A stretch of 64,000 nucleotides of DNA, taken from positions 1-64,000 of the forward strand of contig CAJXYU010000003.1 of the NCBI GenBank assembly GCA_913063155.1. Reading direction: 5' to 3'. Positions 51,829-60,842 of this stretch are shown here, piece by piece; positions within the stretch are counted from its first letter, which is position 1, and each line of letters opens with the position of its first letter. The notes under the pieces are model-generated. The model searched no databases, was not told the DNA's origin, and saw only the letters and a list, made by a program, of their open reading frames with translations. The DNA comes from an uncultured Desulfovibrio sp. (lineage in GTDB: Bacteria > Desulfobacterota > Desulfovibrionia > Desulfovibrionales > Desulfovibrionaceae). A program made the translations under genes and the position numbers.

Positions 51829-53790
51829 ATGAAAATTGGAGTTTTTGTCTGCCACTGCGGCAGCAACATTGAAGGTACCGTGGACACCAAGACGGTTGCC
51901 GAGGCCTCCCTCGACTTCCCTGAAGTGACCTTTGCCACGGATACCATGTACGCCTGTTCCGAACCGGGACAGGACGGCATCATCGAGGCCATTGAGGAGC
52001 ACAAGCTCGACGGCGTGGTGGTCGCATCCTGCACCCCCCGCATGCACGAGCCCACCTTCCGCAAAACCTTGGAGCGCGCCGGCCTGAACCCCTACATGTT
52101 CGAGATGGCCAACATCCGCGAACACGTCTCCTGGATCGGCAAGGATCGCGAGGCCAACACCAACAAGGCCGCGGACCTGGTGCGCATCGCCGTTGAAAAA
52201 CTGCGCCGCAACCAGCCCCTCACGCCCAAGGAGTTCGACATCAACCGCCGCGTGCTCGTCATCGGCGGTGGCGTGGCCGGTATCCAGGCCGCTCTGGACT
52301 GTGCCGAAGCCGGTCTGGAAGTCGTCATGGTGGAGCGCGAATCCACCATCGGCGGCAAAATGGCCAAACTGGACAAGACCTTCCCCACCGTGGACTGTTC
52401 GAGCTGCATTCTCGGCCCCCGCATGGTGGAGATCGCCCAACATCCGAACATCACCCTCTACGCCTACTCGGAAGTGGAAAGCGTGTCCGGCTACGTGGGC
52501 AACTTCGAAGTCCAGGTCAAGAAAAAAGCCACCTACGTGGATTGGGCCAAGTGCACAGGCTGCGGCGAATGCGTGGAAAAATGTCCGAGCCGCAAGGCGC
52601 CGGATCCTTTCAACGAACTCCTCGCACCGGGGCGGGCCATCAACATCCCGTTCCCGCAGGCCATTCCCAAAAAGGCTTACATTCAGGCCGAGCACTGCAT
52701 CAAGCTCACGAAAGACAAATGCGGTAACTGCGCCAAGGTCTGCCCGTCCGACGCCATCAACTTCGAGGCCAAGGACGAAATCATCACCGAAGAGGTGGGC
52801 GGCATCATCGCGGCCACCGGTTACGACCTGTTCGACTGGACCGTCTACGAGGAATACGGCGGAGGCCGTTACCCCGACGTGGTCACCTCTCTGCAGTACG
52901 AACGCATGCTTTCGGCCTCCGGTCCCACCGGCGGACACGTCAAACGTCCGTCCGACGGCAAGGAACCCAAGAAGGTGGTCTTCATCCAGTGCGTCGGCTC
53001 CCGCGACAAATCCGTGGGCCGTCCGTACTGTTCAGGATTCTGCTGCATGTATACGGCCAAACAGGCCATCCTGACCAAGGACCACATCCCGGATTCCGAA
53101 TCCTATGTCTTCTACATGGACATCCGAGCCCCCGGAAAACTCTACGACGAGTTCACCCGCCGGGCCATGGAGGAATACGGCGCACAATACATCCGCGGCC
53201 GCGTAGGCATGGTCTACCCGGACGGAGAAGGCCAACTGGTGGTTCGCGGAGCAGACACGCTCATGGGCACCCAGGTGGAGGTCAAGGCCGACCTCGTTGT
53301 CCTGGCCGTGGGCGCGGAAGCCGCCAAGAATTCTCCGCAACTGGCCGAAAAGCTGCGCATCTCCTACGATGCCTACGGCTTCTTCATGGAAGGCCATCCC
53401 AAACTCAAACCCGTGGAGACCAACACCGCCGGCGTATACCTCGCCGGAGCATGCCAGGGCGCCAAGGACATTCCCGCTTCCGTGGGCCAGGGCAGCGCTG
53501 CGGCGGCCAAAGTCATCGGCCTGTTCTCCAAGGAAAAACTCAAGAGCGACCCGCAGACCGCGCTGGTGGATATCAAGCGCTGCATCGGCTGCGGAAAATG
53601 TGCCGAAACCTGCCCCTTCGGAGCCATCAACATGACCGAATTCCGGGGCCAGCCCAAAGCCGAGGTTCTTGAAACCGTCTGCCAGGGCTGCGGACTGTGC
53701 GCGGCCACCTGCCCGCAGGGCGCCGTCCAGCTCAAGCACTTCACCGATAACCAGATTCTCGCGGAGGTTGAGGCCTTATGCCGGTTCTAG
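51829..53790 (+). CDS. hdrA: Heterodisulfide reductase subunit A-like flavoprotein
   Basis: A 653-residue FAD/Fe-S protein. The order is an N-terminal VFVCHCGSNIEGTVD, an FAD site VLVIGGGVAGIQAALDCAEAG, the HdrA Cys segment DCSSCILGPRMVEIA, a ferredoxin pair CTGCGECVEKCP and CGNCAKVCP, and two more C-terminal [4Fe-4S] motifs (CIGCGKCAETCPFG, CQGCGLCAATCPQG). HdrA is the electron-bifurcating subunit in Hdr complexes. It overlaps flxD by 13 bp. Confidence 0.95.
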   Translation: MKIGVFVCHCGSNIEGTVDTKTVAEASLDFPEVTFATDTMYACSEPGQDGIIEAIEEHKLDGVVVASCTPRMHEPTFRKTLERAGLNPYMFEMANIREHVSWIGKDREANTNKAADLVRIAVEKLRRNQPLTPKEFDINRRVLVIGGGVAGIQAALDCAEAGLEVVMVERESTIGGKMAKLDKTFPTVDCSSCILGPRMVEIAQHPNITLYAYSEVESVSGYVGNFEVQVKKKATYVDWAKCTGCGECVEKCPSRKAPDPFNELLAPGRAINIPFPQAIPKKAYIQAEHCIKLTKDKCGNCAKVCPSDAINFEAKDEIITEEVGGIIAATGYDLFDWTVYEEYGGGRYPDVVTSLQYERMLSASGPTGGHVKRPSDGKEPKKVVFIQCVGSRDKSVGRPYCSGFCCMYTAKQAILTKDHIPDSESYVFYMDIRAPGKLYDEFTRRAMEEYGAQYIRGRVGMVYPDGEGQLVVRGADTLMGTQVEVKADLVVLAVGAEAAKNSPQLAEKLRISYDAYGFFMEGHPKLKPVETNTAGVYLAGACQGAKDIPASVGQGSAAAAKVIGLFSKEKLKSDPQTALVDIKRCIGCGKCAETCPFGAINMTEFRGQPKAEVLETVCQGCGLCAATCPQGAVQLKHFTDNQILAEVEALCRF

Positions 53791-54242
53791 AAGGACGCGA
53801 ATTGAGAATCATTGGATTCCTTTGCAACTGGTGCTCCTACGGGGGCGCGGACACGGCCGGGGTCGCCCGGTTCGACCAACCCACGGACCTGCGCATCATC
53901 CGCGTCCCATGTTCCGGGCGCATTGATCCGCTATTCGTGGCCAAGGCATTCATGAACGGCGCCGACGGCGTGCTGGTTTCCGGCTGCCACCCGCGCGACT
54001 GCCACTATGCGGAAGGCAACTTCTACGCCCGACGCAGACTGGAAGTGTTCAAAAACTTCATCTCCGTGCTCGGAATCGAGCCGGAGCGTTTCGAATACAC
54101 CTGGGTCTCGGCCTCGGAAGGCCAGCGTTGGCAGGAAGTGGTGACCAAGTTCACCAATCAGGTCCACACGCTGGGGCCGCTGGCTCCTGTTCCGGAGATT
54201 TCCCTGGACAGGCTCGCCGCAACCGAAACGGCACAGCCCTAA
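53778..54242 (+). CDS. flxD: FlxD (MvhD-like) Fe-S subunit
   Basis: A 154-residue MvhD-family protein that links the Flx module to HdrA. FLCNWCSYGGADTAGVARF and GCHPRDCHYAEGN hold the Cys for a [2Fe-2S] cluster. The start lies within hdrA, with GAGG about 10 bp upstream. Position between hdrA and flxC is as in the D. vulgaris flxABCD-hdrABC cluster. Confidence 0.92.
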   Translation: MPVLEGRELRIIGFLCNWCSYGGADTAGVARFDQPTDLRIIRVPCSGRIDPLFVAKAFMNGADGVLVSGCHPRDCHYAEGNFYARRRLEVFKNFISVLGIEPERFEYTWVSASEGQRWQEVVTKFTNQVHTLGPLAPVPEISLDRLAATETAQP

Positions 54243-54254
54243 GGAGAAACCTTC

Positions 54255-55205
54255 ATGCTCGAACAACTCAAAGATACGATCAAGAAGGCGCTCCCGGAGC
54301 TGGACTTCGTCATCGGCTGGGGCATGGGCTTCGACGCCCTGCACGCAACCCCGCTGTTCATGTACGAACCCGAAGACGTGGACAAGCTCGTCTGGGGCCC
54401 GCTCAACGTGCACAACCTGGCCACCTACCTCCCCGCTCTCAAGGGCCGGAAGGTCGGCATCGTGGTCAAGGGCTGCGACAGCCGTTCCGTTGCGGAGCTG
54501 CTGCAGGAAAACCTCATCAACCGCGAGGACGTGGTCATCTTCGGCGCGCCCTGCCGGGGCACGGTGAGCCTGACCAAGATCCGCAAGGTCATCGGCAACA
54601 CCGGACTCATCGAAGACGTGAACTATGCGGACGGCACGCTGACCGTGAAGGCGGAAGGCGCATCGCACGAAATGGCCCTCAAGGACATCCGGGCCGACAA
54701 GTGCGGCTACTGTCGTTTCCCCAACGCCGTGCTTTCCGACCACTTCGTGGGCGAGAAACGCGCACCACAGGTGGAAGAGGACACCTTTGAAGATCTGGCT
54801 GAATTCGAAAGCCAACCCTTTGAAGAACGCCGCGACTTCTGGATGAAGGAAATGGACCGCTGCATCCGATGCTACGCATGCCGCAACGCATGTCCGCTCT
54901 GTGTCTGCCGCGACCACTGTGTGGCACAGAGTCGCGACCCGCACTGGCTGAGCCAGCAGGACGGCGTCCGCGACAAGTTCATGTTCCAGATCATCCACGC
55001 CACGCACCTGGCCGGACGCTGCACCACCTGTGGTGAATGTGAACGGGCCTGTCCGGTGGACATCCCGGTGCTGCTCTTCAAACGCAAGTTCACCAAGGCG
55101 ATCAAGGATACCTTCGACTACGATGCAGGTCTCGATCCCGAGGCGACGCCGCCGTTGCTCGCCTTCAAGGCCAACGAAGACAATATCAAGGAAAAGGAAT
55201 GGTAA
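54255..55205 (+). CDS. flxC: FlxC-type Fe-S protein
   Basis: A 316-residue protein whose N-terminal ~190 residues have a short Cys set (GCDSRS, GAPCRG, CGYCRFP), as in coenzyme F420 hydrogenase beta-type proteins. The C-terminal part has two [4Fe-4S] motifs (CIRCYACRNACPLCVC, CTTCGECERACPVDIPV). It is expected to carry electrons inside the Flx module. AAGGAGAAA precedes the ATG. It is followed by flxB after 4 bp. Confidence 0.87.
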   Translation: MLEQLKDTIKKALPELDFVIGWGMGFDALHATPLFMYEPEDVDKLVWGPLNVHNLATYLPALKGRKVGIVVKGCDSRSVAELLQENLINREDVVIFGAPCRGTVSLTKIRKVIGNTGLIEDVNYADGTLTVKAEGASHEMALKDIRADKCGYCRFPNAVLSDHFVGEKRAPQVEEDTFEDLAEFESQPFEERRDFWMKEMDRCIRCYACRNACPLCVCRDHCVAQSRDPHWLSQQDGVRDKFMFQIIHATHLAGRCTTCGECERACPVDIPVLLFKRKFTKAIKDTFDYDAGLDPEATPPLLAFKANEDNIKEKEW

Positions 55206-55209
55206 CGCC

Positions 55210-56277
55210 ATGGCCAAGTATCTGAAAAAAGACGATCTCGGCTCCTGGCTGAAGGAACTGGGCGAGACCTACAAAGTCATCGCTCCCGTGGAAGAAGGCG
55301 ACGCCGTCGTCTTCCGCCGGCTCACGGACGAGCGCACCCTGCGCATCGACCGTCAGGCCACTCAGGGCCCCAAGGGAGTGCTCTTCCCGGCCTGCGAGGA
55401 GCTGGTTTCCTTCAAATACGTGAAAGACCCGGAAAATCCGGAAAAGACCAAGGTGGAAGTCAAGGAGACCGTCGAGGCCGAGCCGACTCTCATCTTCGGC
55501 GCGCGTCCCTGCGATGCACGCGGTTTCGACGTCTTTGACGGCGCTTTCACCAAGTGCGCCGTAAAGGACAACTACTACATGGCCCGCCGCGAGCAGGCCA
55601 TTGTGGTTTCCCTGGCCTGCACCAAAACGGAAACCACCTGCTTCTGCAACTGGGTCGGCGGAAGCCCGGACGGCACGGGCGGCTCCGACGTGCTGCTCAC
55701 GCCCGTCACCGGCGGCTACCTGGTGGAGGCGGTCACGGACAAGGGCGAGGCGCTCATGGGCGGCAAGCTGCTCTCGGACGCCGACGACGCGCGGCAGGCC
55801 GAGGCCAAGAAGCTCCTCCAGGAAGCCAAGGACAGCCTCCGTGAGGCCCCGGACTTCGACTGCATGCCCGAACAGCTCTACGCCCTGTTCGACAATATGG
55901 ACTTCTGGGAAAAGCAGTCGGCCAAATGCATCAGTTGCGGCGCATGCACCTACCTCTGTCCCACCTGTCATTGCTTCAACATCACCGATGAGCAGCAGGG
56001 CAAGGAAGGCAGCCGTATCCGTTCCTGGGACAACTGCATGTCCCACATGTTCACCAACGAGGCCAGCGGGCACAACCCGCGTCCCACCAAGGCATATCGG
56101 CTCAAAAACCGAGTGGGCCACAAGTTCTGCTACTTCCCGGACATGCATGACGGGCATATCGCCTGTGTCGGCTGCGGCCGCTGCATCAAGAGTTGCCCGG
56201 TAGCACTGGACATCCGCGAAGTGGTCACAGCCGCCAAGGAATGTCGCCTCCCGGAGGAGGAAACCAGCGATGACTAA
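55210..56277 (+). CDS. flxB: FlxB-type Fe-S protein
   Basis: About 355 residues from ATG 55210 (AAGGA upstream; the frame continues upstream inside flxC and is rejected). The protein resembles anaerobic sulfite reductase subunit A and hydrogenase beta subunits, with GARPCDARGFDVFD and C-terminal clusters CISCGACTYLCPTCHC and CVGCGRCIKSCPVALDI. It should pass electrons from the FlxA flavin. It overlaps flxA by 8 bp. Confidence 0.88.
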   Translation: MAKYLKKDDLGSWLKELGETYKVIAPVEEGDAVVFRRLTDERTLRIDRQATQGPKGVLFPACEELVSFKYVKDPENPEKTKVEVKETVEAEPTLIFGARPCDARGFDVFDGAFTKCAVKDNYYMARREQAIVVSLACTKTETTCFCNWVGGSPDGTGGSDVLLTPVTGGYLVEAVTDKGEALMGGKLLSDADDARQAEAKKLLQEAKDSLREAPDFDCMPEQLYALFDNMDFWEKQSAKCISCGACTYLCPTCHCFNITDEQQGKEGSRIRSWDNCMSHMFTNEASGHNPRPTKAYRLKNRVGHKFCYFPDMHDGHIACVGCGRCIKSCPVALDIREVVTAAKECRLPEEETSDD

Positions 56278-57106
56278 AATGAAGAACCCCTATCTCCCCG
56301 AGATGGCGACCATACAGGAAATCATTCAGGAGACACACAACATCAAAACCTTCCGGGTGACGCTCAACAACGAGCAGAGCATGAAGAACTTCAGCTTCGA
56401 GCCCGGACAGGTGGGACAGCTCTCCGTCTTCGGTGTGGGCGAATCCACCTTTGTCATCAACTCGTCGCCCACGCGCATGGACTATCTCCAGTTCAGCGTC
56501 ATGGCCGCCGGGGAAGTGACCCAGCGCCTGCACACCATGCAGGTGGGCGACGAGATCGGCGTGCGCGCCCCTCTCGGCAACTGGTTCCCCTACGAGAAGA
56601 TGAAAGGCAAGGACATCGTCATCGTCGGCGGCGGCATCGGCATGGCCCCCCTGCGCACCCTGCTGCTGTACATGATCGACAACCGCGACGACTACGGCAA
56701 GATCACGGTCATCTACGGCGCCCGGACGCCCCAGGACCTGACCTACAGCTACGAGTTCGAGGAATGGCGCGCCGCCAAGGACCTGAACCTGGTGCTCACC
56801 GTGGACAACGAAGCTCCCGGTTGGGAACACAAGGTGGGCCTGATCCCCAATGTTCTGCTGGAGGAATCCCCCAGTCCGGACAACACCGTGGCCATAACCT
56901 GCGGTCCGCCCATCATGATCAAGTTCACCCTGGAGGCCCTGAAGAAACTCGGCTTCGAGGATGAGAACATCTACACCACGCTGGAAAAGCGCATGAAGTG
57001 CGGCATCGGCCTGTGCGGCCGCTGCAATATCGGCACTTCCTACGTCTGCGTGGACGGCCCGGTCTACAGCTTCGCAAAGCTCAAGACTCTGCCCAACGAA
57101 CTGTAG
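56270..57106 (+). CDS. flxA: FlxA-type NAD(P)H:flavin oxidoreductase subunit
   Basis: A 278-residue ferredoxin-reductase-fold protein. The FAD region FSFEPGQVGQLSVFGVGES is followed by the NAD region IVIVGGGIGMAPLRTLLLYM and a C-terminal [2Fe-2S] motif CGIGLCGRCNIG, as in AsrB and dihydroorotate dehydrogenase subunit B. It is the likely NADH entry point of the complex. GGAGGAGG precedes the ATG. A strong terminator follows. Confidence 0.92.
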   Translation: MTKMKNPYLPEMATIQEIIQETHNIKTFRVTLNNEQSMKNFSFEPGQVGQLSVFGVGESTFVINSSPTRMDYLQFSVMAAGEVTQRLHTMQVGDEIGVRAPLGNWFPYEKMKGKDIVIVGGGIGMAPLRTLLLYMIDNRDDYGKITVIYGARTPQDLTYSYEFEEWRAAKDLNLVLTVDNEAPGWEHKVGLIPNVLLEESPSPDNTVAITCGPPIMIKFTLEALKKLGFEDENIYTTLEKRMKCGIGLCGRCNIGTSYVCVDGPVYSFAKLKTLPNEL

Positions 57107-57122
57107 CGGTCATAAAGCAATC

Positions 57123-57158
57123 AAGCCGGGCATGGTCTTCCATGCCCGGCTTTTTTTT
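57123..57158 (+). terminator. Terminator of the Hdr-Flx operon
   Basis: AAGCCGGGCATGG, a 4-base loop, CCATGCCCGGCTT and a run of eight T. Confidence 0.93.
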
Positions 57159-57226
57159 GTCTCTTTTCCCCACGGCCATACCGGTCTATACTCTACCCCG
57201 TTCAACAAACGGAACAGGATATCTTC

Positions 57227-57775
57227 ATGCCCCTCATACTGGAAACCGAACGCCTTCTCCTGAAACAGGCCTCGACGAAATTCGCGGCCCTGACTCAGGA
57301 GTTCCACCTCCGCAACCGCGAGCACCTGGATGGTTGGGGACCGGACTACGGCGAAGACTTCTTTACCCTTGAAGGCCAGTACCGCAGACTGCGCACCGTG
57401 ATGCAAGCGACCAGAGCCGCCCACCGGCTGGAACTCTGGTTGTTCAAAAAAGAGGAGAAGGTCGTCATAGGCAAGGTCAACTTCTTCGACATCCGCAGGG
57501 CTGCCTTGCAGAGCTGCGTGCTGGGCTATCAGATGGCCGCCGAAGAAACCAACAAGGGATACATCACCGAAGCGCTCGCAGAAGCCATCCGCCATATGTT
57601 TGAAGTGCAGAAGCTGCACCGTATCGAAGCCAACATCATGCCCGGAAACGCACGTTCGCTTAGGGTGGTGGAAAAGCTGGGATTCCAGCCGGAAGGAATC
57701 AGAAAAAAATACCTGAAAATCAACGGAGTGTGGGAGGACCACATCCCCATGGTGCTCATCAACGACGGGGTGTGA
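57227..57775 (+). CDS. GNAT-family N-acetyltransferase (RimJ/RimL-like)
   Basis: A 182-residue acetyltransferase. The N-terminal LETERLLLKQAS, the middle VLGYQMAAEETNKGYITEALAEAIRHMF, and HRIEANIMPGNARSLRVVEKLGF match the RimJ/RimL group that acetylates N-terminal or alpha-amino groups. The typical acetyl-CoA loop (Q/R-x-x-G-x-G/A) is altered to EETNKGY. It stops 3 bp from the end of the converging hypothetical gene, with no terminator between. Confidence 0.88.
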   Translation: MPLILETERLLLKQASTKFAALTQEFHLRNREHLDGWGPDYGEDFFTLEGQYRRLRTVMQATRAAHRLELWLFKKEEKVVIGKVNFFDIRRAALQSCVLGYQMAAEETNKGYITEALAEAIRHMFEVQKLHRIEANIMPGNARSLRVVEKLGFQPEGIRKKYLKINGVWEDHIPMVLINDGV

Positions 57776-57778
57776 CCG

Positions 57779-58069
57779 CTACCCATCGGACAGGTCCAGT
57801 CCATGGGAAAGCCTTCCGGCCCGTCTGCGAAGTTTCATGGCCCGACCGAACTTGGCCTGAGCCGCCCACCAGCCCGGGCTGCAGGTCCTGGCTTTCAGAA
57901 GCCGCTCGTTGGCCTCACTGAGCATGGCGTCCGCCTCGCGCCGCATGAGCTGTACACGCACAAGACGAAGATCGTCTTGGGTAATATCGCCAATCGCCCG
58001 CCGCTGCAGGCGCTTGATGAGTTCGATCAGTTCCTCTCGCGTCATGTCGTCCAGTGTCAACCTTTCCAT
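57779..58069 (-). CDS. Small hypothetical helical protein
   Basis: A 96-residue protein from ATG 58069 (AGGGGACG upstream). It is helical and charged: LDDMTREELIELIKRLQRRAIGDITQDDLRLVRVQLMRR in overlapping form, then a basic C-terminal part with CSPGWWAAQAKFGRAMK. I do not recognise a family. The start is chosen for its ribosome binding site; the frame continues upstream through poorly coding sequence. It converges with the GNAT gene. Confidence 0.6.
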   Translation of the reverse strand: MERLTLDDMTREELIELIKRLQRRAIGDITQDDLRLVRVQLMRREADAMLSEANERLLKARTCSPGWWAAQAKFGRAMKLRRRAGRLSHGLDLSDG

Positions 58070-58661
58070 GGCGTCCCCTGCTGCCGGCAAAGCCGCAGTA
58101 CCTGTCTTTGTACGCCCAGGCAGTCCGTTCCCATACCGTTGCAACGAACATTTCGCCCTACGAAACGGACCGGGCGCCCTCTGTACACAATCCACGGCGT
58201 ACTTTGGCCGAAGTCGTTCCTCCCAGCCCCCGACGCCGCACCGCCACAGGGATGATCTTCAACTCGAAGGCCACGTCTTTGGCGGCAATGTGATCGGCCG
58301 ACCTCCAGGCACGCACCAAACGGGCATGGGGACCGCCCGGGTACTTCCCATACCGGAATCGGGCTCATATTCATGAGCAAGAGCCCCGAAACCGCGGTCG
58401 TCCACACCGGGCGGAGGCGGGGCAGCCCGCGGAATGAGGGTCGTCTCCCTTCAGCTCATTTTTCCCGTCATTTGATTTTCTTGGACAATTCCCGCTCATA
58501 ATCGTTGCATATATATCGCTTAGCAGTTATTGTGCGGCTTATTCGGGAGCTTGGCTGTTTCAACAACTTTTCATTGTATAGAATGCAAGAAAAGTTATAG
58601 TGTAACTGATCGTATAAACCGATATCTTTCCTCGTGCAAGAAAAAGAAGGTGGAACCTCGT
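58070..58661. other. Mostly non-coding region with a possible gene remnant
   Basis: About 590 bp. The left half (to about 58365) is GC-rich and includes the minus-strand remnant at 58158-58364. The right half is AT-rich and holds the control region of the LexA-like regulator, with a small dyad GTTA-N5-TAAC (58594-58606) and TTGTAT/TATAGT promoter-like hexamers 16 bp apart (near 58575-58601). Confidence 0.4.
58158..58364 (-). pseudogene. Possible gene remnant
   Basis: A 68-codon open stretch on the minus strand without ATG reads like real protein with strong G/C third positions (HARLVRAWRSADHIAAKDVA, then FELKIIPVAVRRRGLGG). A TGA bounds it upstream. The only possible start is GTG at 58316 with no ribosome binding site. 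It may be the decayed 3' end of a gene. I do not recognise the family. Confidence 0.3.
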
Positions 58662-59369
58662 ATGGAACAGACAAAATTTACCCGCAACCTGCAGTCGTCT
58701 GCGAAACACGGATTTTCCGGAGAAACACCCAACTTTCTCGGCCAACGGGTCAAGTCGGCGCGCCAGCGGATTCACCTCTCCCAGGTGGAATTGGCCAAAA
58801 AGGTCGGCGTGAGTACGACCACCATACAGAACTACGAATCCGGACAGTTTCCCAAAGGCGACCACGCCGTGGACTTGGCCGTTGCCCTGGAGTGCTCTCT
58901 TGACTGGCTGCTGGCCGGGGTGACTCCCCAGGCCCACCAGAACGCGCCCGGCCCGGAATCCCAGCAAGGCGGCGTCCCCATCCTCGGATTGGCCAAATGC
59001 GGACTGCAAGGCTGGTCCCTGTCCACCCCGCTGGACATCAAGGCCTCCCGCCCCGGCGACATGCACATGCCGGGAATCTTCTGCGTCATGGCCATCGGCA
59101 ACAGCATGATCCCCGCCGGCATCCTCCAGGGACAGATTTGCTTCTGCAACCCCCACGACCGCTATGAACAGGGCGACGCCATCTATGTGGAACGCATGGA
59201 CAACACCGCCTCCATCAAGCTCTTCATGGGATCGGACGAACGCCACATGACTCTCCAAGGCTGGCTGGACCCGGATGTGGAAGGGCATCAGACCATGTAC
59301 ACCGAAGAAGTCCGGCTGGACCAAGTTCGCCGGGTGGCCACGGTCATCTATGTGAAACGTAAGTTGTAA
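58662..59369 (+). CDS. LexA/UmuD-like autoproteolytic repressor (XRE HTH + peptidase S24)
   Basis: About 235 residues from ATG 58662 (AAGGTGG upstream). An XRE helix-turn-helix (about 25-86) is joined to an S24 domain. The Ser148-Lys186 pair (AIGNSM, SIKLF) is 38 apart, and Cys113-Gly114 lies 34 residues before the Ser, the spacing of LexA Gly85-Ser119. Cys-Gly is the bond cut in UmuD. It is therefore likely a self-cleaving repressor. No phage genes are nearby, so a host regulator of stress genes is as likely as a prophage remnant. Confidence 0.85.
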   Translation: MEQTKFTRNLQSSAKHGFSGETPNFLGQRVKSARQRIHLSQVELAKKVGVSTTTIQNYESGQFPKGDHAVDLAVALECSLDWLLAGVTPQAHQNAPGPESQQGGVPILGLAKCGLQGWSLSTPLDIKASRPGDMHMPGIFCVMAIGNSMIPAGILQGQICFCNPHDRYEQGDAIYVERMDNTASIKLFMGSDERHMTLQGWLDPDVEGHQTMYTEEVRLDQVRRVATVIYVKRKL

Positions 59370-59371
59370 TG

Positions 59372-59408
59372 AAAAAGCCGCCTCCCGTTTCCCACGGGAG
59401 GCGGCTTT
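59372..59408. terminator. Bidirectional terminator
   Basis: AAAAGCCGCCTCCCGT, a short loop and ACGGGAGGCGGCTTT. It serves the repressor gene (+) and the converging UPF0597 gene (-). Confidence 0.82.
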
Positions 59409-59437
59409 GGCGGACCGTCAGTTATCCGCGCTCCTTT

Positions 59438-60751
59438 CTAGACATCCGAGAACTGCTTTTCCAGCATTATGTTCAAAATGGTGCGGTCGGTTTCGATCAT
59501 TCCCTCGCTGGCCAAGGTGCCCACGTTGCGCATGGTCTCTTCCGGAGAGTGCCCTATGATGCCGTCCGTGAAATGCACGTTGACGCCCTGCAGGGAAAAG
59601 AGTGCAGCCTGCACCGCGGTGCCCGCGGCTGTGGCCAATTTCAGGGCGCATCCCGCCTTGGCGCCGTCGCAAATGATCCCGGCCAGGTCCTCGGTCAGGT
59701 TCTTGATGGCTCCGGCAATGTGCTGAATGGTGCCGCCAAGCAGAAAAGTCACCCCAGCCGCAGCACCGGCCCCGGCCGCGACCGAGCAGCCGCACACCGC
59801 GGAAAGCCTGCCGGTGTAGGCCTTCACGTAACCGGTGATGATGTGGGAAAGCGCTATGGCTTTGAGTACGGTCTGCTCGTCCACCTCCAGATAGTCCTTC
59901 ACGGCCCAGATGGGCAGGATGGCGGTCAGTCCATGGTTGCCGGAACCGGCGGAACTCATGGCCGGAAGCGGCGCGCCGCCCATACGCGCGTCGGATGCGG
60001 CCGATGTGAGCATGCGCGCGGCCAGAATCATATCCTTCTTGATGAGCCGCTGACGCACCAGCCGCTCCAGAGTCTTGCCAACGCCCAGCCCCAGGCCGTA
60101 CTTGAGCCCCTCTTCGGCCAGACGCATGTTCACGTCCACGCCCTCGCGCAGAAAGGCGTAGTCCTCCTCGTCCAGGTCGTCGGTCAGGGCGATGAGATCC
60201 CGCAGTTCGAGACTTTTGAGCCACGACTCCAGGTCGTCCAGTCCGGTTTTTCCCGATTCGCATCCAACGGAAATGAGCGGGCTGTCCTGGGACTCGCCGT
60301 TGAGCATCAGGCTGACGATGTTGTCGTGCAGGCTCTGGATCAGGCAGTGAGCGACATCCTCTCCGGACCTGACTTTGGCCTCCACGTGCAGGCCGACCTG
60401 GTCCTTGAGCAGGTTGAGCTTGATTCCGCCCTCCTTCACCGCTGCCGAAGCCCCTTTGACGATATCCTCGTTCACAGGGGCCAGCACTTCCAGCTTCAAG
60501 GCAGGGTCGCCGCCCAACGCGCCCAGGGCCGCGGCAAGGTCCAGGCCGGACAGCCCTCCAGTGCCGGGAATCATGACGGCCAGACCGTTTTTGTACACAT
60601 TGGGGTCCAGCCAGAGCTCGATAAAATCGAAGTCGCGCGAGGGCAGCAGCGATACGGCGGCCGCAGTTGCCAGGGCCACGGCGACGGGCTCGGTGCAGCC
60701 CAACGCCGGAGCCACTTCCAGGCGTAAAATATCCTTCACGGTGTACGTCAT
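59438..60751 (-). CDS. UPF0597 / L-cysteine desulfidase (CyuA-like) family protein
   Basis: A 437-residue member of the UPF0597 (YhaM/CyuA) family, related to the alpha subunit of Fe-S L-serine dehydratase. Cys motifs of the Fe-S site are visible: ALGCTEPVAVALA (Cys19), SVGCESGKTG, SAVCGCSVAAGAGAAAG, and CDGAKAGCALK. GSGNHGLTAILP is a further family signature. CyuA-type enzymes release sulfide and pyruvate from L-cysteine; the exact substrate here is not proven. It has its own terminator and no linked transporter. Confidence 0.85.
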   Translation of the reverse strand: MTYTVKDILRLEVAPALGCTEPVAVALATAAAVSLLPSRDFDFIELWLDPNVYKNGLAVMIPGTGGLSGLDLAAALGALGGDPALKLEVLAPVNEDIVKGASAAVKEGGIKLNLLKDQVGLHVEAKVRSGEDVAHCLIQSLHDNIVSLMLNGESQDSPLISVGCESGKTGLDDLESWLKSLELRDLIALTDDLDEEDYAFLREGVDVNMRLAEEGLKYGLGLGVGKTLERLVRQRLIKKDMILAARMLTSAASDARMGGAPLPAMSSAGSGNHGLTAILPIWAVKDYLEVDEQTVLKAIALSHIITGYVKAYTGRLSAVCGCSVAAGAGAAAGVTFLLGGTIQHIAGAIKNLTEDLAGIICDGAKAGCALKLATAAGTAVQAALFSLQGVNVHFTDGIIGHSPEETMRNVGTLASEGMIETDRTILNIMLEKQFSDV

Positions 60752-60811
60752 ATGTATTCTCCGATGATGTATTTCCCGAACAGGTCCAGTGTATGCCCTT
60801 TCCCCGGGAAC

Positions 60812-60836
60812 GAAAAGGGGAGGCCGAGCCTCCCCT
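60812..60836 (-). terminator. Terminator of the 174-residue hypothetical gene
   Basis: On the minus strand AGGGGAGGC and GCCTCCCCT pair around a 3-base loop, followed by TTTTCG. It lies just after the stop at 60843. Confidence 0.8.
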
Positions 60837-60842
60837 GATATC

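Noticed and set aside
58057-58407. 116-codon minus-strand frame beside the LexA-like regulator
   Set aside because: Poor codon pattern; a different frame (58158-58364) has the coding-like signal.
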